This document shows, piece after piece, positions 62,665 through 64,000 of a stretch of DNA of 64,000 bases (within the stretch, counting starts at the first letter, position 1; each line of letters begins with the position of its first letter). The notes under the pieces were generated by a model. The model was not told the origin of the DNA and ran no database searches. It saw nothing but the letters and a program-made list of their open reading frames with translations. The position numbers and the translations under genes are program-made. Source of the DNA: Streptomyces harbinensis. Its GTDB lineage: Bacteria > Actinomycetota > Actinomycetes > Streptomycetales > Streptomycetaceae. Location: contig NZ_FPAB01000002.1 of the NCBI RefSeq assembly GCF_900116145.1, positions 661,193-725,192 of the forward strand. The letters are read 5' to 3'.

Positions 62665-63456
62665 ATGACATCCACGGCGGCCACGGACGGCGGCGAGGGA
62701 ACCGGCGGCATCCGCGCGGTGAGCCGCGCCTGGCGGGTCCTGCGGGCCTTCACCCCCGACCGCATGTCGCTGAGCCTGGCCGAGATCGTCCGCGAGACCG
62801 GGCTCCCCCGGACCACCGTGCTGCGCCTGGTGGACACCCTCGCCGCCGAGGGACTGCTGGAAGCCGGCGCCGACGGCCAGATCCGGGTCGGCACCGCCCT
62901 GATCGCCTTCGCCGCCTTCGCCGACGCCGCCTGGACGGTGCCCGAGGCCTCCCTCGCCCGGATGCGGGCGCTGGCCGCCGAAACCGGGGAGACCGTCAGC
63001 CTCTACGTCCGCGAAGGCCACCAGCGCGTCGTCGTCGGCCAGGCCCCCAGCCCCAACACCCTGCGGCACGCCGTCCAGCAGGGCGACCAGCTCCCCATGA
63101 ACGTCGGCTCCGCCGCCTACGTCCTGCTCAGCCTGGAACCCCCGGCCGAACGCGAAGCCCTCGTCACCGGCATCGTCGCCGAGTCCGGCGGCGACCCGCA
63201 GGCCCTGCGCGACGGCATTGCCCGCGCCGCCGAAGCGGGCTGGAGCGTCAGCCACGGCCAGCGCGAAGCCGGCAACAGCGGCCTGGCCGTCCCCGTACCG
63301 CACACCGGGGACCGCCGGCCCGCCCGCACCGTCGTCCTCGCCCTCGGCGGCCCCACCGTCCGCTTCACCGACGAGAAGATCCCCGAATTCGTCCACGCCG
63401 TCCGGCGCTGCGCCGAGGACATCGCCCGCATCGGACTCCCGCCCGCCCTGTACTGA
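62665..63456 (+). CDS. IclR-family transcriptional regulator
   Basis: The 263-residue regulator has an N-terminal winged helix (LSLAEIVRETGLPRTTVLRLVDTL) and a C-terminal IclR ligand domain with RVVVGQAPS, HAVQQGDQLPMNVGSAAYVLL and GWSVSHGQREAGNSGLAVPV. IclR proteins sense small organic acids. It is divergent from tctCBA and upstream of the RraA-like gene, so it probably controls both. The ATG at 62665 follows AAGGGGG. Confidence 0.9.
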   Translation: MTSTAATDGGEGTGGIRAVSRAWRVLRAFTPDRMSLSLAEIVRETGLPRTTVLRLVDTLAAEGLLEAGADGQIRVGTALIAFAAFADAAWTVPEASLARMRALAAETGETVSLYVREGHQRVVVGQAPSPNTLRHAVQQGDQLPMNVGSAAYVLLSLEPPAEREALVTGIVAESGGDPQALRDGIARAAEAGWSVSHGQREAGNSGLAVPVPHTGDRRPARTVVLALGGPTVRFTDEKIPEFVHAVRRCAEDIARIGLPPALY

Positions 63457-63501
63457 CGAGCCGTCACTTCCCGACCCGTCGACCCACCCCCGAGGAGAAC
63501 C

Positions 63502-64000
63502 GTGCACGCCTACCCGCCCCCCGGCGCGCTCCCCGTCGCCACCGTCTCCGACGCCATGGACCGCTTCGGAGTCGCCGACGGCATCCGCCCCCTGTGGCCG
63601 GGCGCCACCCTGTCGGGCCCCGCCTTCACCGTCTGGACCCGGCCCGGCGACAACAAAGGGCTGCACGCGGCGTTCGAGACCATCCGGCGCGGCGAGATCC
63701 TCGTCGTCAACGGCGGCGGCGACACCACCCGCGCCCTGATCGGCGAACTCGTGGTGCAGAAGGCCAGGGCACTGGAGATCGGCGGCATCGTCCTGGACGG
63801 CGCCGCCCGCGACCTCGCCGAACTGCCCGGGCTCGGCGTGCCGGTCTTCGCCCGCGCCGTCACCCCCGCCGGCCCCTGGAAGACCGGCCCCTACCGCACC
63901 GGCACCACCGTCGCCGTCGGCGGCGTCCCGGTCAGCCCCGGCGACTGGGTCCTCGGCGACCACGACGGCGTCGCCGTCGTCCCGCGCGCCGACATCGGCG
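63502..64000 (+). CDS. RraA-like aldolase (HMG/CHA aldolase family), partial
   Basis: The 166 residues present have the RraA-family core: PVATVSDAMDRFGVADG, EILVVNGGGDTTRALIGE and GIVLDGAARDLAEL, the last with the conserved Arg-Asp pair used for Mg2+-dependent catalysis. The non-regulatory members cleave 4-hydroxy-4-methyl-2-oxoglutarate or the related carboxy-hydroxy-oxoadipate to pyruvate. GAGGAG precedes the GTG. The gene continues beyond the window. Next to tctCBA and an IclR regulator, it suggests a carboxylate-degradation cluster. Confidence 0.8.
   Translation, partial: MHAYPPPGALPVATVSDAMDRFGVADGIRPLWPGATLSGPAFTVWTRPGDNKGLHAAFETIRRGEILVVNGGGDTTRALIGELVVQKARALEIGGIVLDGAARDLAELPGLGVPVFARAVTPAGPWKTGPYRTGTTVAVGGVPVSPGDWVLGDHDGVAVVPRADIG

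Noticed and set aside
61552..63963. Minus-strand frame extending the tctC gene across the IclR gene
   Set aside because: The upstream part is antisense to the IclR gene and lacks motifs; the Shine-Dalgarno sequence supports starting at 62538.

Overview
The window is very GC-rich, with strongly GC-biased third codon positions, many GTG starts, overlapping stop/start pairs (ATGA, GTGA) and many TetR, GntR, MarR, IclR and LuxR-type regulators. This points to an actinomycete, most likely Streptomyces or a close relative, and to an accessory or chromosome-arm region. No rRNA, tRNA or CRISPR array was seen. All calls come from reading the sequence; no database search was run.

Layout. 1-5.1 kb: the start of a cation/proton antiporter large subunit, an NAD-binding SDR, a DHFR-like reductase and an alpha/beta hydrolase. 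5.3-13.6 kb: the most interesting locus, a tightly coupled operon that reads as a type-B-like linaridin (RiPP) cluster. It has two small precursors carrying the PxxxTP leader motif (PVLATP), a third cysteine-containing small peptide between them, a LinH-like membrane/hydrolase protein, a LinL-like protein, a methyltransferase, an ABC exporter, a secreted glycine-rich protein, an FAD-dependent phytoene-dehydrogenase-type oxidoreductase and a 90-residue protein. 13.6-18 kb: a GNAT, a LuxR-type regulator with a divergent 25-residue peptide ORF, an MMPL exporter and its divergent MarR regulator. 18-22.3 kb: a decayed stretch (remnant of a rhamnogalacturonan-lyase-like gene, 5'-truncated FtsX permease) around a TetR/SDR pair. 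22.3-32.2 kb: TetR and XRE regulators, SDR, GNAT, ClC transporter, two tandem ABC-F ATPases and a DedA protein.

32.2-43.4 kb: a GntR regulator and a metzincin-like metalloprotease face a six-gene operon (binding protein, ATPase, two permeases, dipeptidase-like protein, FAD/NAD(P)-binding protein). Shared GTCTCATTA half-sites and a 19-bp inverted repeat lie in the intergenic region. 42.7-48.8 kb: FadR-type regulator, GH35 beta-galactosidase, GH5-like hydrolase, MFS transporter. 48.8-50.7 kb: family-5-type uracil-DNA glycosylase, DUF488 protein, TetR.

50.9-55.8 kb: an antibiotic-resistance block (third ABC-F, Vat-type acetyltransferase, erythromycin-esterase family gene). The esterase is disrupted by two nested insertions whose order can be read from the target duplications: first a 161-bp MITE at CTAG, then an IS481-family element at the CCTAGG created by the MITE junction. 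55.9-64 kb: a large secreted ThuA/sugar-dehydrogenase/PKD/CBM protein, the tctCBA tripartite tricarboxylate transporter, a divergent IclR regulator and the start of an RraA-like aldolase gene, together suggesting uptake and cleavage of a carboxylated substrate.
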